From the NCBI GenBank assembly GCA_951812585.1, contig OX638318.1, positions 1,082,819-1,146,818 of the forward strand: a stretch of 64,000 nucleotides of DNA, written 5' to 3'. The translations under genes were made by a program, and so were the position numbers. The notes under the pieces are model-generated. The model was not told the DNA's origin, searched no databases, and saw nothing but the letters and a program-made list of their open reading frames with translations. Below, one piece after another: positions 45,296 through 53,758 of the stretch (position 1 is its first letter; each line of letters begins with the position of its first letter). The DNA comes from Rhodothermales bacterium (GTDB lineage: Bacteria > Bacteroidota > Rhodothermia > Rhodothermales > Bin80).

Positions 45296-45712
45296 GTCGA
45301 GGAGATCAGGGCGTTGCCGCGCGGACCGGGAGCGCTGCGCGCCTTCGGTCTGATGATGGGATGTGTCTGCATCTTGGCGGCACTCGTCGCCGGCTTCGTG
45401 GTGGGCGCTGCGCGCACCGCCCTGGTTCTAGGCACTGTTGGCGGCGCGTGGGCGGTGGCGGCATTGGTCGTACCGCATGCGCTGAAGCCAGTTTACTATC
45501 CGTGGATGATGCTGGCAATGGCTCTGGGCTTCGTGATGACACGGGCGCTCCTGACCTTGGTCTTCTTTTTGGTCATTACCCCTATCGGCCTGCTAATGCG
45601 GCTTTTTTGGCAGGATCCTATGCAGCGCCAATTGAATCAGAAGGCCAAGACATACTGGATCCCAAAAGCGTACGATCCCGATTCCCGGAAGCGACTGGAG
45701 CAGTACTATTGA
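45284..45712 (+). CDS. SxtJ-family membrane protein
   Basis: 142 residues with about three membrane spans (MMGCVCILAALVAGFVVG, LVLGTVGGAWAVAALVV, MMLAMALGFVMTRALLTLVF) and the typical ending ITPIGLLMRLFWQDPMQRQL. This is the SxtJ family, often beside carbamoyltransferase genes. Role unknown. Start chosen at ATG 45284; the copy of the same start at 45258 is out of frame. It converges on the CDF gene with 73 bp between. Confidence 0.8.
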   Translation: MKRIVEEIRALPRGPGALRAFGLMMGCVCILAALVAGFVVGAARTALVLGTVGGAWAVAALVVPHALKPVYYPWMMLAMALGFVMTRALLTLVFFLVITPIGLLMRLFWQDPMQRQLNQKAKTYWIPKAYDPDSRKRLEQYY

Positions 45713-45785
45713 GGTGCACACCGACTGCAAACGCGTGGGCGTCCAAGATGCGACCCTTCGTCCAGCAGCGCCCCTCTGCAGCGGA

Positions 45786-46928
45786 CTATATCCAGCGCTT
45801 TTTCTTTTTTCGCGCGACGGATTTCCACTCGCTCAGCAGGTAGTCTACGTGGTGCGTTTCCTCCTTGCACTGCCGCCCGCTGGTTTCCAGCTGAATAGTC
45901 ACATGGCCAATGCCGAATTCTCCGGTCACCACCTTGCGCAGGTTTGCCAGTATGGTGTCTTGGGAGCCTTCGTACTCCCGGTCTATTATGATATGGGCGC
46001 TCATCACCTCGCTCCCTTCCGAAATTGTCCACACATGGATATCGTGAATCAGCGTCACATGCGGGACCATCTCAATCCGTTCACACAGCTTTTGGACATC
46101 AATATGCGCAGGGGCCCCTTCCAGGAGCACATGAACCACTTTCCTGAGCAAACCCCATGTTGCGCGTAAGATTATGAGACTCAGCACCACGCTGACGATG
46201 GGGTCTGCCAAGTACCAATTCGGATTGTTGTCGGCAAACTGCCAGATCAAGACACCCGAAATCACCACGGCAACAGATCCCAACAGGTCCGCCATCACAT
46301 GCTGGTACGCACCTTCAACATTGACGCTGTGACCGGCGGAGCGAGCAAGGATAAGCGCTGCCACTATATTGACCAGCAGGCCAATGGACCCAACCGTCAG
46401 CATCAGCGGACCTTCAACTTCAAAGTCACGTGCATCCAGCCTGTGGTACGCTTCAAACATGATACCTGCCACAATCAGCCAGAGCGACAGGGCGTTCGCG
46501 AGCGCGGCCAGGATCTCTAGTCGCTGATAGCCGAAGGTGCGTTCCGCGGTCGCGGCCCGCTCCGCATAGTGCATCGCCAACAGCGCCAAGCCGATCGAAG
46601 CCGCATCGGTGGCCATGTGGCCCGCATCTGAAAGCAACGCCAAGCTTCCAGAAGCAATGCCGCCGACGATCTCCACGAACATGTAACCTGCAATCAGGCC
46701 CATGGCCCACCAGAGATTGCGCTTGCTGGCTCCTCTCAGGTCGTGCGAGTGGCTGTGTCCACCAAAGAAGCCACCGCCATGGCTATGATCATGGTCGTGA
46801 CCGCCATGGCTGTGATCATGGTCATGACCGCCATGGCTGTGGTCGTGGTCATGACCGCCGTGGCTGTGGTCGTGGTCATGACCGCCGTGGCTGTGGTCGT
46901 GGTCGTGACTGTGATCGCTGGACATCAC
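45786..46928 (-). CDS. CDF zinc/cation efflux transporter
   Basis: A cation-diffusion-facilitator of 380 residues. After a His-rich head the six spans carry the two HxxxD metal sites: SDAGHMATDAAS in span 2 and HVMADLLGSVAVVISG in span 5. The cytosolic C-terminal domain (HVTLIHDIHVWTISEGSEVM) forms the dimer. It exports zinc or similar ions, like CzcD/ZitB. Residues 8-52 are five copies of HDHDHSHGG. A second His-rich protein is encoded upstream (47366-47704) on the same strand, 437 bp away. Confidence 0.95.
   Translation of the reverse strand: MMSSDHSHDHDHSHGGHDHDHSHGGHDHDHSHGGHDHDHSHGGHDHDHSHGGGFFGGHSHSHDLRGASKRNLWWAMGLIAGYMFVEIVGGIASGSLALLSDAGHMATDAASIGLALLAMHYAERAATAERTFGYQRLEILAALANALSLWLIVAGIMFEAYHRLDARDFEVEGPLMLTVGSIGLLVNIVAALILARSAGHSVNVEGAYQHVMADLLGSVAVVISGVLIWQFADNNPNWYLADPIVSVVLSLIILRATWGLLRKVVHVLLEGAPAHIDVQKLCERIEMVPHVTLIHDIHVWTISEGSEVMSAHIIIDREYEGSQDTILANLRKVVTGEFGIGHVTIQLETSGRQCKEETHHVDYLLSEWKSVARKKKKRWI
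46773..46907 (-). repeat. 27-bp tandem repeats coding for His loops
   Basis: Five in-frame units, each encoding HDHDHSHGG, with silent base changes between them. They form the N-terminal metal-binding loop of the CDF transporter. Copy number may vary between strains. Confidence 0.9.
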
Positions 46929-47365
46929 GCTAATAATAAATCAGTGCTCGAACCTATTGCCTGCCTTTCAGCCTGCGCTGACGAAGACGAACGCCGCCAT
47001 AGAATAAGAAATACTGGTGAAATGCGAACCTTGTTGAAGCTTGTTGAGATGAAACTTGTTGAGAACTGCGCAGGGCGCATCGGCCCGGCGGCCGCCTCTG
47101 CCGATTGGACCGTGCGACCCCCTTTGGCTCCCATGCAGCGGGCCCACGCCACCCCTAACTTCAAGTCAAGGCGATGCTGGTGCGTAGGCAACCTGGGCGC
47201 GAGTAATTCGCCATAAGCGCCCGCCCGTGCGCTAGCACCGGGAGAAAAGCCGCCAACACAACGCCGCTACAGCGTTATGTTGGCACTCGCATGAATCAGA
47301 ATACAGCGAAATCCCACCGCGCTGAATGCGGCAGGCAAAAACCGCGCGCTTGCGCGTACGCTTAG
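46929..47365. other. Intergenic, no gene seen
   Basis: About 440 bases between the CDF start and the His-rich gene. Only short ORFs without protein character. TTGTTGA is repeated three times near 47030-47062 (CTTGTTGA / GTTGAG motifs). A metal-responsive operator could lie near the CDF start, but none was recognised. Confidence 0.45.
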
Positions 47366-47704
47366 CTATACGGCACCGTGGTCGTCGCAGTGGCCCCCGT
47401 GCGGGTGGTGCAAGTGCCCATCCACCAGGTAATCCGTGTGCGCACCATGCGGTACTGCATCGTGCCCGCAGTCATCGCCATGCGCATGGCCCGCGTCATG
47501 GCCCGCGCATTCATGAGCCGGGGTGCAACCTTCCGGATTGGCGTCAGAAACCTCGATGGTGTGGTCATCATAGTGACCTTCGTGAGCATGGTGCATGTGA
47601 CCATCATGCAAATAGTCCGTGTGGTCGCCATGCTTGATTGCAGTATGTCCGCAGTCCGGGCCGTGGACATGGCTATCGTGATCGTGATGATGATGGTGGG
47701 CCAT
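47366..47704 (-). CDS. His-rich metal-binding protein
   Basis: 112 residues with about one quarter His, in two imperfect repeats: HGPDCGHTAIKHGDHTDYLH then DGHMHHAHEGHYDDH, and HGDDCGHDAVPHGAHTDYLV then DGHLHHPHGGHCDDH. Two further Cys lie between the halves (GCTPAHEC). The layout suits zinc or nickel buffering. It belongs to a widespread uncharacterised family of His-rich small proteins. A good GGAGG sits 8 nt before its ATG, unusual for this genome. The CDF exporter lies downstream. Confidence 0.8.
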   Translation of the reverse strand: MAHHHHHDHDSHVHGPDCGHTAIKHGDHTDYLHDGHMHHAHEGHYDDHTIEVSDANPEGCTPAHECAGHDAGHAHGDDCGHDAVPHGAHTDYLVDGHLHHPHGGHCDDHGAV

Positions 47705-47712
47705 TTTCGTGC

Positions 47713-47717
47713 CTCCG
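47713..47717 (-). promoter_or_regulatory. Strong Shine-Dalgarno GGAGG
   Basis: On the minus strand GGAGG stands 8 nt before the ATG of the His-rich protein. Most genes in the window lack such a motif, so this gene may be more strongly translated or acquired. Confidence 0.55.
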
Positions 47718-47824
47718 TATAGTGGTTAGAGTTTGTATAAACGCAATTTTACTAGTATACGCAGCGTTGTGTTTCCATGCAAAAAAACGCCGCTGCCAAG
47801 CCAACGTCAAGCGCTGCTCTACGG

Positions 47825-48676
47825 CTATACCGTGGGCTCACGCAGCTGCCTGGGCGCGGGTGCGCCTTGCGGGTTAAGCCACGCCTCCTTCGGGAATTGG
47901 ACATAACCCACTACGCAGTGCTGTACGTCGTAGTCTTTATAGATTTCAGAACGCGGTGCCAACTCCCAGCACCATCGCCTCCCACCCGCTGGCAAGGCGA
48001 TATCCCACAAGATGCTTTTGCTGCACACGATGCGACCATCTGCCCTGTGTCGCTGATGTGTGTCCGTGATCAAGCAGATGCGGCCCTCCTGGGATGCCAG
48101 CCAGTCCAAGTGCCGCGCTACGATACGGCGGGAAAACTCCCCTTCATCAGCGAGCGCAGCCGCTCTCCTCATGCGCTTCGCGTAGCGTACGATATTTAGC
48201 GGCAACTGCGACAGAACATTGCAGGAAACCACCAGGTCAAACGCTTCGCCCGCGAACGCCAGGGGAGCATGCTCTGGAGGGGGGCCTTCCCGCCCGCTCC
48301 GAGCCCAATGGTAGATGACCTCCGCCATACCAGTCACATCAACCGTGGCAAAGCTTACGTTATCGTAATGCCGCAGCTTGAAGCGAACGCGACCCAGATG
48401 CACGATATCAGCCAAGACCACTTCCCGAAATCGCCAGCTTAGCTGGGCCACAGGCACATCGTGGAGCGGACCGGATCCGATGACCAAGACACGGTCGCAG
48501 CGATTGCAGGCCCGCGCGGCTTCAAGAATCAAGGCCCGGCTTTGCTCCACATGTGCCGCCCAGGCGCGCCGGCAACGCCGACCGCGCGCATAGAGTCGTC
48601 TGATCCCGCCCGTATACCCCATCGCCCGCACGTAGGTGGGGGCGCGGCGCATCATGTCATGGAGCTGCCCACCCAT
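47825..48676 (-). CDS. SAM-dependent methyltransferase-like protein
   Basis: 283 residues. A Rossmann-like methyltransferase core shows RVLVIGSGPLHDVPVAQL (motif I), VVLADIVHLGRVRFKL (motif II), VSFATVDVTG and FDLVVSCNVLSQLPL (motif IV). The N-terminus before it is very basic and Arg-rich. No specific family was recognised. Its ATG overlaps the stop of dnaG (TGATG), so it is translated with the primase. Function unknown. Confidence 0.65.
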   Translation of the reverse strand: MGGQLHDMMRRAPTYVRAMGYTGGIRRLYARGRRCRRAWAAHVEQSRALILEAARACNRCDRVLVIGSGPLHDVPVAQLSWRFREVVLADIVHLGRVRFKLRHYDNVSFATVDVTGMAEVIYHWARSGREGPPPEHAPLAFAGEAFDLVVSCNVLSQLPLNIVRYAKRMRRAAALADEGEFSRRIVARHLDWLASQEGRICLITDTHQRHRADGRIVCSKSILWDIALPAGGRRWCWELAPRSEIYKDYDVQHCVVGYVQFPKEAWLNPQGAPAPRQLREPTV

Positions 48677-51600
48677 CAGGATGCTGCATCAGAAGGCTGA
48701 CAAATCATCGACCGCTCCGTATGCAGTTCCTTAAGCTCCTCCAGGATCCTCGGGTGTTGCGCCTCGGGCACCGTCCGAAGCGCCGCAACCTTGTCTTCTA
48801 TCCGCTTGTTCAGCCTGGCGCACAAGAAGATCTTTATGGCCTCCTGCGCTGCCCGCGCGGGGTCTTGGTTGAATGTGGCCCGCTTCATGCTGCGCGCTTC
48901 CCATCCCTTGGAAGTTTCGTGCGGAGGCCCTTCCAACTCATCAATCAGTGGGTGCAACGACGCATCAAAGTGCTCGATTGCAAGCTGCACGGCGTCAGCC
49001 TGGTACAGCTCTACGAGGCGCTCGGCCATGCGGCGGGCGGAACCTTCCGTGAACACATCAATGCTCAGTTCACCCATGATGTGTTTGATCATCTCCCGTC
49101 CTTCGTCCCACATGAGCTTCAAAAGTGCCTTCTCTGATGGCAGCATGGTGCCGCGGCGTCGGGGATCGTGTACACGTCTGATTTCATCGCGTGAGTCGGA
49201 CTGCCACCTGGTGTGCTGACGCTGCTCTGCCGCCGAACGCACCTTGTCGTTGAGCGAAGCCACCAGGTCGGTAGCTGCAACGCCAAAGAGGGCGCTGGCC
49301 TTGCGCACGGCCTCCTCCCTGCGCGAAGCTGCGCCGATTCTGCTGATAGCCGACAGCACCACATGGACCGCGTCGGCCTTGCCTTCGGGCGTATCCAATG
49401 CGTTGCTGCGACTGAAGTGTTCATGAAGAAACGCTATGAACCCCTTCCGGTGCTCGCGGACGTACGTTGCGAAGGCTCCGGCACCCTGCTGCTCTACGTA
49501 AGAAGCCGGATCCTCGCCCGCAGGCAGCGAAACTGCAGAGGGAGTCATGCCGCCCTCCAGCGACAGCTCAATAGCACGCAGCGCTGCAGCGGCTCCCGCC
49601 TCGTCTGCATCGTACAGCAGCAGCAAGCGATCAGCCAATGCATGCATCACCTTGATCTGGCCGCTTGTCAACGCTGTCCCGCAGCACGCCACGGCGTTGG
49701 TGATGCCCGCCTGGTGCATCGCCAGCACATCGGTGTAGCCTTCTACCAACATCACCTCGCCCTGGCGCTGCACCGAGGCAATGCTCTGATGCAGTCCGTA
49801 CAACGCACGGCTTTTTTTGTAGACAACCGTTTCGGGCGTGTTCAGGTACTTTGGAGCATGCTCCTCAGGCTCTAGGATACGACCGCCAAACCCGATTACG
49901 TCCCCGTCATCTGAGTAGATCGGGAACATGATGCGCCCTCGAAACCGATCATAAAGGCGCGTTCCCTCTTCATTAAACTTCACCAGGCCGGCTTTCTCTA
50001 GAACCTCGGCGCTGATGCCCGCGCCTGTGGCGCTCTTCAAAAGATCATCCCAATGAGACGGAGCATAGCCAAGACCGAAGCCCTTTACGATGTCCTTGTT
50101 CAAGCCGCGCTTAGCAAGGTACGCCCTCGCCGAACGCCCCCGCTTGGGGGCCTCCAGGCGACGCTGGAAGTGAAAGGCGGCAAAAGCCAGCGCGTCATAG
50201 GTCCGCTCCTCCTCGTCTACGGCGGCGGCAACCGCTGCATAGCGGTTGCGGGCATTGGCCTCTGCAATATGCCGGATCATGCCGGAAACCTTGTGCTGCA
50301 CCGAGTCCAGATGTTGTACATGCATCAACTGCCCACGCCTGGCGTGATGCTCATAAATGAAGCGTACAAAGTCTTGGCGGTGCCTCTTGACATAGGTTGT
50401 AAGCGCGCCTGCGCCATGCTCCTGGACATAGGCCGTACAGTCCTTGTGGCGCAGCTCCACGGCATCCACATCAAGGCCGCTCTCCAGAGCAGCGCAGATG
50501 TCCGCCATCATGTTGTCGAATGTCGTGGTGCTATCGCCATAGACCAGCACAACGCGCGGCGCTTGCTTCACAAGGCGCTCGGCCAGCGCCGCGCTGAGCC
50601 GCCCACCGGACGGCGCGATCACCTGCGGCACACCGGACTCCTGCAGCGCCGTTGCCGTACTTGGACCCTCTACGACCAACCACTCTCTCGGAGCTTCGTG
50701 CGCGCGCGTCGGGCCTGCGGCGGCGCGGCGCTGCAATAAAGCCTTCAGCGCGACGGCCCCTTGTTCCTGAACAAAGGCACTGCAGCTGCGAACCGGCATC
50801 ACCGCCAATTCAGCATCCAGTCCTGCGCTCAGGGCAAGGTTGACGCGGCGCTGTGCCCGTTCGTCATCTTCGTGCGTGACGAAGACGACTTTTTGCGTAA
50901 ACCGTCCAATCATCTGGACCAGCCTATGGGTCAGCTTGCCCGTTGGCGCAACCGCGTGCGTGATCCCTGCCGCGTGCAGCACCAGAAGGTCCCAAGCGTC
51001 GTTGACCACGAATGCTTCTTCACGCGCGCGGATCGCATCCTTGGCCTGGTGCAGACCAAGGATGGTTGCCTGTTCACCTGTTTGCTCAACATGGCGGGTG
51101 AATTGGTCTGTCTTGGCTTCCCCTACGCCCATGCCGCGCATGCCGGTGATGCGCCCTTGAACCGATACTAGGGGTATGATGACGCGGCTACGGAAGCGGT
51201 CAAAGTAAATGGTATCCGTTTCCTTCTGTCTGGTGCGCACGAGCCCGGCGTCAACCAGTACGGAATCCGTCAGTCCCCGCGCCCGTGCCGCCTGCACCAG
51301 CGCCTGCCACGCGTCGGGCGCATATCCCAGTCCAAAGGATTGCATCGTACCACGGTCAATGCCCCGCGCCTCCAGAAAGCGGCGCGCGCCGCCCCCTGCC
51401 GCGGTGCCAAAGAGCTGGTCCTGATAGAAATCCAAGCCCACCTGCAGTCCATGAACCTGGCGAGCCTCGGCAACCGCTGCCTGCAAACGACCCTGATCAA
51501 CGCCCAAGACCGCTGTAGCATGATCTACGAAGGATGCCTGCATGATCGCATCCGTAATGTTGACCAGCGCCGCCGCCACAGCGCAAAGTACTTCGTCCTG

Positions 51601-52752
51601 CCAGTCCGGCGTTTGACTTTCGCGGCGGTTGCGGTAATCGCGCTTGAGAAAGGTGACGAAGTCGCAGCGGTGGTCGGACAGCCACTTTTTCAGCTCTGCC
51701 ACGCCATCTTTCGTGATCACATCCGCTGGTGATACTGCCTGCGGCAGCACCACCAGATAGACACGCAACCCTGCTGCCAGCGCAGTCCGCAGCATGTGCA
51801 CCACCTGATGGGTGCTGGATGGCCGCGCATCGTGCACGATGACCAAGCGCTGCGTCAGCTGCATTAAGGCTTGGGCCTGTGCCGGCTTCAGCACCTGATT
51901 CGCACATGCGACGGCATTCTTTATGCCCGCCTGGTGCATGGCCAAGACATCGGCAAAGCCCGGCACCAGGAGTACCTCCGCATCCGCGCGAATGGCCGCC
52001 TTACTCTGATGCAAACCGAACACCGCCCTGTGCGGGCTGTGCAGCTTCCGGTTGATGGCCTGCAGATGCACTACATCTTGCGGCTGCGCTCCCAATGCAC
52101 GCGCGGCAATGCCTTCAATCTTGCCTGTTGCGGCGTGCATTGGAAACGTAAGGCACCCGCGCAGTCGATCTCTGTACAGACCGCTGGCCTCGTCCACCTC
52201 AGCCAGGCCTGCCGCTACCAGGGGCTCCGGCGTAATCTGCTTTTCGGCCGCTGCCTCCATGAGGCTACGCCCGTCGCCGGGTGCAAAGCCCAGGCCAAAC
52301 GCCGAGACTTCAGCCGCGGTTACGCCGCGCCCTTCGAGGAATGTCAGAGCGCTTTGCCGGTCGGCGGCGCGGGCCAACTGCTCTTTGTAAAACGACACAG
52401 CAAAGCGAACCACCGAATCGTTACGCTCGAAGTCCGCAGCGCGGTGCCGACCCGCGCCGCGCTGCGGGATCTGGATGCCTGCCCGCTCCGCGAGGCTCCG
52501 CATGGAGTCCATAAACGTCATGGAATCCATCTCCATGACAAATCCAAAGACGTCTCCGCTCTTGCCGCAGCCGAAGCACTTGAAACTGCCACGGTCCGGC
52601 GTGACGTAGAAGGATGGCGTCCGCTCGTCGTGAAATGGGCACAGTCCGACGTACTGGCGACCGCGCCGCTTCAGCCGCACACGTTCCCCGACGATCTGTA
52701 CGATGTCGGTAGCCGCTCGGATTTGCTCTCTGACGTCCTGCGAGCGCGCCAT
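48676..52752 (-). CDS. dnaG: DNA primase with three extra degenerate catalytic cores
   Basis: DnaG makes RNA primers. This one has 1358 residues, twice the usual 600-680. Order: a CHC2 zinc domain (CPFH at 38-41, CFGC at 59-62); core A, about 111-396; core B, about 437-686; a Toprim-only unit C, about 687-856; the canonical core D, about 857-1190; and a helicase-binding tail to 1358. Core D has EGYTDVLAMHQAG (Glu1004, Asp1008) and LLLLYDADEAG (Asp1048, Asp1050). Core A has Pro264 for the Glu and HDARPSS for DADEAG; B has VNDAWD and THEDDE; C keeps Glu695 but has GDS for DAD. Thus only D should be active. The stop overlaps a methyltransferase start. Confidence 0.95.
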   Translation of the reverse strand: MARSQDVREQIRAATDIVQIVGERVRLKRRGRQYVGLCPFHDERTPSFYVTPDRGSFKCFGCGKSGDVFGFVMEMDSMTFMDSMRSLAERAGIQIPQRGAGRHRAADFERNDSVVRFAVSFYKEQLARAADRQSALTFLEGRGVTAAEVSAFGLGFAPGDGRSLMEAAAEKQITPEPLVAAGLAEVDEASGLYRDRLRGCLTFPMHAATGKIEGIAARALGAQPQDVVHLQAINRKLHSPHRAVFGLHQSKAAIRADAEVLLVPGFADVLAMHQAGIKNAVACANQVLKPAQAQALMQLTQRLVIVHDARPSSTHQVVHMLRTALAAGLRVYLVVLPQAVSPADVITKDGVAELKKWLSDHRCDFVTFLKRDYRNRRESQTPDWQDEVLCAVAAALVNITDAIMQASFVDHATAVLGVDQGRLQAAVAEARQVHGLQVGLDFYQDQLFGTAAGGGARRFLEARGIDRGTMQSFGLGYAPDAWQALVQAARARGLTDSVLVDAGLVRTRQKETDTIYFDRFRSRVIIPLVSVQGRITGMRGMGVGEAKTDQFTRHVEQTGEQATILGLHQAKDAIRAREEAFVVNDAWDLLVLHAAGITHAVAPTGKLTHRLVQMIGRFTQKVVFVTHEDDERAQRRVNLALSAGLDAELAVMPVRSCSAFVQEQGAVALKALLQRRAAAGPTRAHEAPREWLVVEGPSTATALQESGVPQVIAPSGGRLSAALAERLVKQAPRVVLVYGDSTTTFDNMMADICAALESGLDVDAVELRHKDCTAYVQEHGAGALTTYVKRHRQDFVRFIYEHHARRGQLMHVQHLDSVQHKVSGMIRHIAEANARNRYAAVAAAVDEEERTYDALAFAAFHFQRRLEAPKRGRSARAYLAKRGLNKDIVKGFGLGYAPSHWDDLLKSATGAGISAEVLEKAGLVKFNEEGTRLYDRFRGRIMFPIYSDDGDVIGFGGRILEPEEHAPKYLNTPETVVYKKSRALYGLHQSIASVQRQGEVMLVEGYTDVLAMHQAGITNAVACCGTALTSGQIKVMHALADRLLLLYDADEAGAAAALRAIELSLEGGMTPSAVSLPAGEDPASYVEQQGAGAFATYVREHRKGFIAFLHEHFSRSNALDTPEGKADAVHVVLSAISRIGAASRREEAVRKASALFGVAATDLVASLNDKVRSAAEQRQHTRWQSDSRDEIRRVHDPRRRGTMLPSEKALLKLMWDEGREMIKHIMGELSIDVFTEGSARRMAERLVELYQADAVQLAIEHFDASLHPLIDELEGPPHETSKGWEARSMKRATFNQDPARAAQEAIKIFLCARLNKRIEDKVAALRTVPEAQHPRILEELKELHTERSMICQPSDAAS
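49183..52422 (-). repeat. Four diverged tandem primase-core modules
   Basis: On the minus strand, module A is about 52422-51565, B 51444-50695, C 50694-50185 (Toprim half only) and D 50184-49183. Each full module begins near a FY/HF-x-L segment, then FLEARG/YLAKRGL, FGLGYAP, a LYDRFR-type strand, FGLHQ, the Toprim part, and a segment like HRKGFIAFLHEHF. The copies differ at most residues, so the expansion is old and not an assembly artefact. Confidence 0.88.
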
Positions 52753-52804
52753 AGCTTAAGTCGTCCGGACGGCATGGCCGTCGCAGCACTGCGCTATACC
52801 CCTG

Positions 52805-52939
52805 CTAAGCTAGGATGGCGCTCACGGGCTGCCAGACCTTGACCTCGTCTACCGGAGGGACATCCGGCTTGTCTGAGCACTGACATGCGCCGTAGGTCAA
52901 GCATCCCAGAAGGCAGGCGAGAAGCAGAAAGCGTTTCAT
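52805..52939 (-). CDS. Small lipoprotein, 44 residues
   Basis: MKRFLLLACLLGCLTYGAC is a short lipoprotein signal with the lipid Cys at the end of LTYGAC, and the remaining tail CSDKPDVPPVDEVKVWQP is Pro/Asp-rich. It lies just upstream of dnaG on the same strand, and is divergent from ppgK by 55 bp. Function unknown. Confidence 0.6.
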   Translation of the reverse strand: MKRFLLLACLLGCLTYGACQCSDKPDVPPVDEVKVWQPVSAILA

Positions 52940-52994
52940 ATCTTGATCCCTATCGATAGCGGCCCCAATATACAAAGCGGCTAGGCCTGCCGCA

Positions 52995-53753
52995 GTGCAC
53001 GACGTGATCATCCTCGGTATCGACATCGGCGGCAGTGGCATCAAGGGTGCTCCTGTGGATACCCACGCAGGTCGACTGACGACGCCGCGCTATCGCCTGA
53101 CGACGCCGCCGCCTGCGCGTCCTGGGGACGTAGCGCGGGTAGCGAACAGCGTGGCAGAAGCCTTTGACTGGCGCGGGCCCATCGGCTTCACCATGCCGGG
53201 CCGCGTCAAGAGCGGAATCATGCAAACGGCCGCGAATATTGACGACGGCTGGATCGGTGTTGATGCGCGGCAGCTCTTCTCCAACGCCACGGGCTGTCCA
53301 ACGACGGTGCTCAATGACGCGGATGCCGCCGGTGTGGCAGAGATGGCCTTTGGCGCGGGTTGCGGCGCGCAGGGCGTTGTGCTCATGCTGACCTTTGGAA
53401 CAGGCATCGGTTCAGGCCTCTTTGTTGATGGCCGGCTGGTGCCCAATACGGAGCTGGGCCATGTCCGGCTGCACGGCGACAGAGCCGAAGCCTACGCCGC
53501 CGCCAGCGCCAGAAAGCGCAACAATCTCTCCTGGGAAACCTGGGCAGGCCGCGTGCAGGAATACCTTGACCATGTCGAATTTCTGTTTGCGCCGGACCGC
53601 ATCATCATTGGGGGCGGCGTAAGTCGTCCCAAGAAGGTCAGCAAGTACCTGCATCTGCTTCGCACCAGGGCCGACCTCGTGCCGGCGCAGCTACAAAACG
53701 AGGCAGGCATCATCGGAGCCGCCTGCGCCGCCCGTACCCTTCGCCCTGCTTAG
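52995..53753 (+). CDS. ppgK: Polyphosphate glucokinase (ROK family)
   Basis: GIDIGGSGIKGAPVDTHAGR is the phosphate loop in the form typical of polyphosphate-dependent glucokinases, followed by FTMPGRVKSG, VLNDADAAGVAEM with the catalytic Asp, and LTFGTGIGSGLFVDGRLVPN then TELGH. It phosphorylates glucose with polyphosphate or ATP. The zinc-binding Cys cluster of other ROK kinases is absent, as in PPGK. The start is GTG 52995, 252 residues, normal length. dapD begins 5 bp after it. Confidence 0.92.
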   Translation: MHDVIILGIDIGGSGIKGAPVDTHAGRLTTPRYRLTTPPPARPGDVARVANSVAEAFDWRGPIGFTMPGRVKSGIMQTAANIDDGWIGVDARQLFSNATGCPTTVLNDADAAGVAEMAFGAGCGAQGVVLMLTFGTGIGSGLFVDGRLVPNTELGHVRLHGDRAEAYAAASARKRNNLSWETWAGRVQEYLDHVEFLFAPDRIIIGGGVSRPKKVSKYLHLLRTRADLVPAQLQNEAGIIGAACAARTLRPA

Positions 53754-53758
53754 CACCG

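Noticed and set aside
46773-46907. Possible CRISPR-like array
   Set aside because: The 27-bp units are in frame, code for His-rich loops, and have no spacers.
46743-47216. + strand ORF starting with repeats of Met/Val/Ala
   Set aside because: The repeated pattern is only the reverse reading of the His-loop repeats in the CDF gene.
49183-52422. Primase repeats as an assembly artefact
   Set aside because: The modules differ from each other at most residues and by deletion of a half module, which a mis-assembly of identical reads would not produce.
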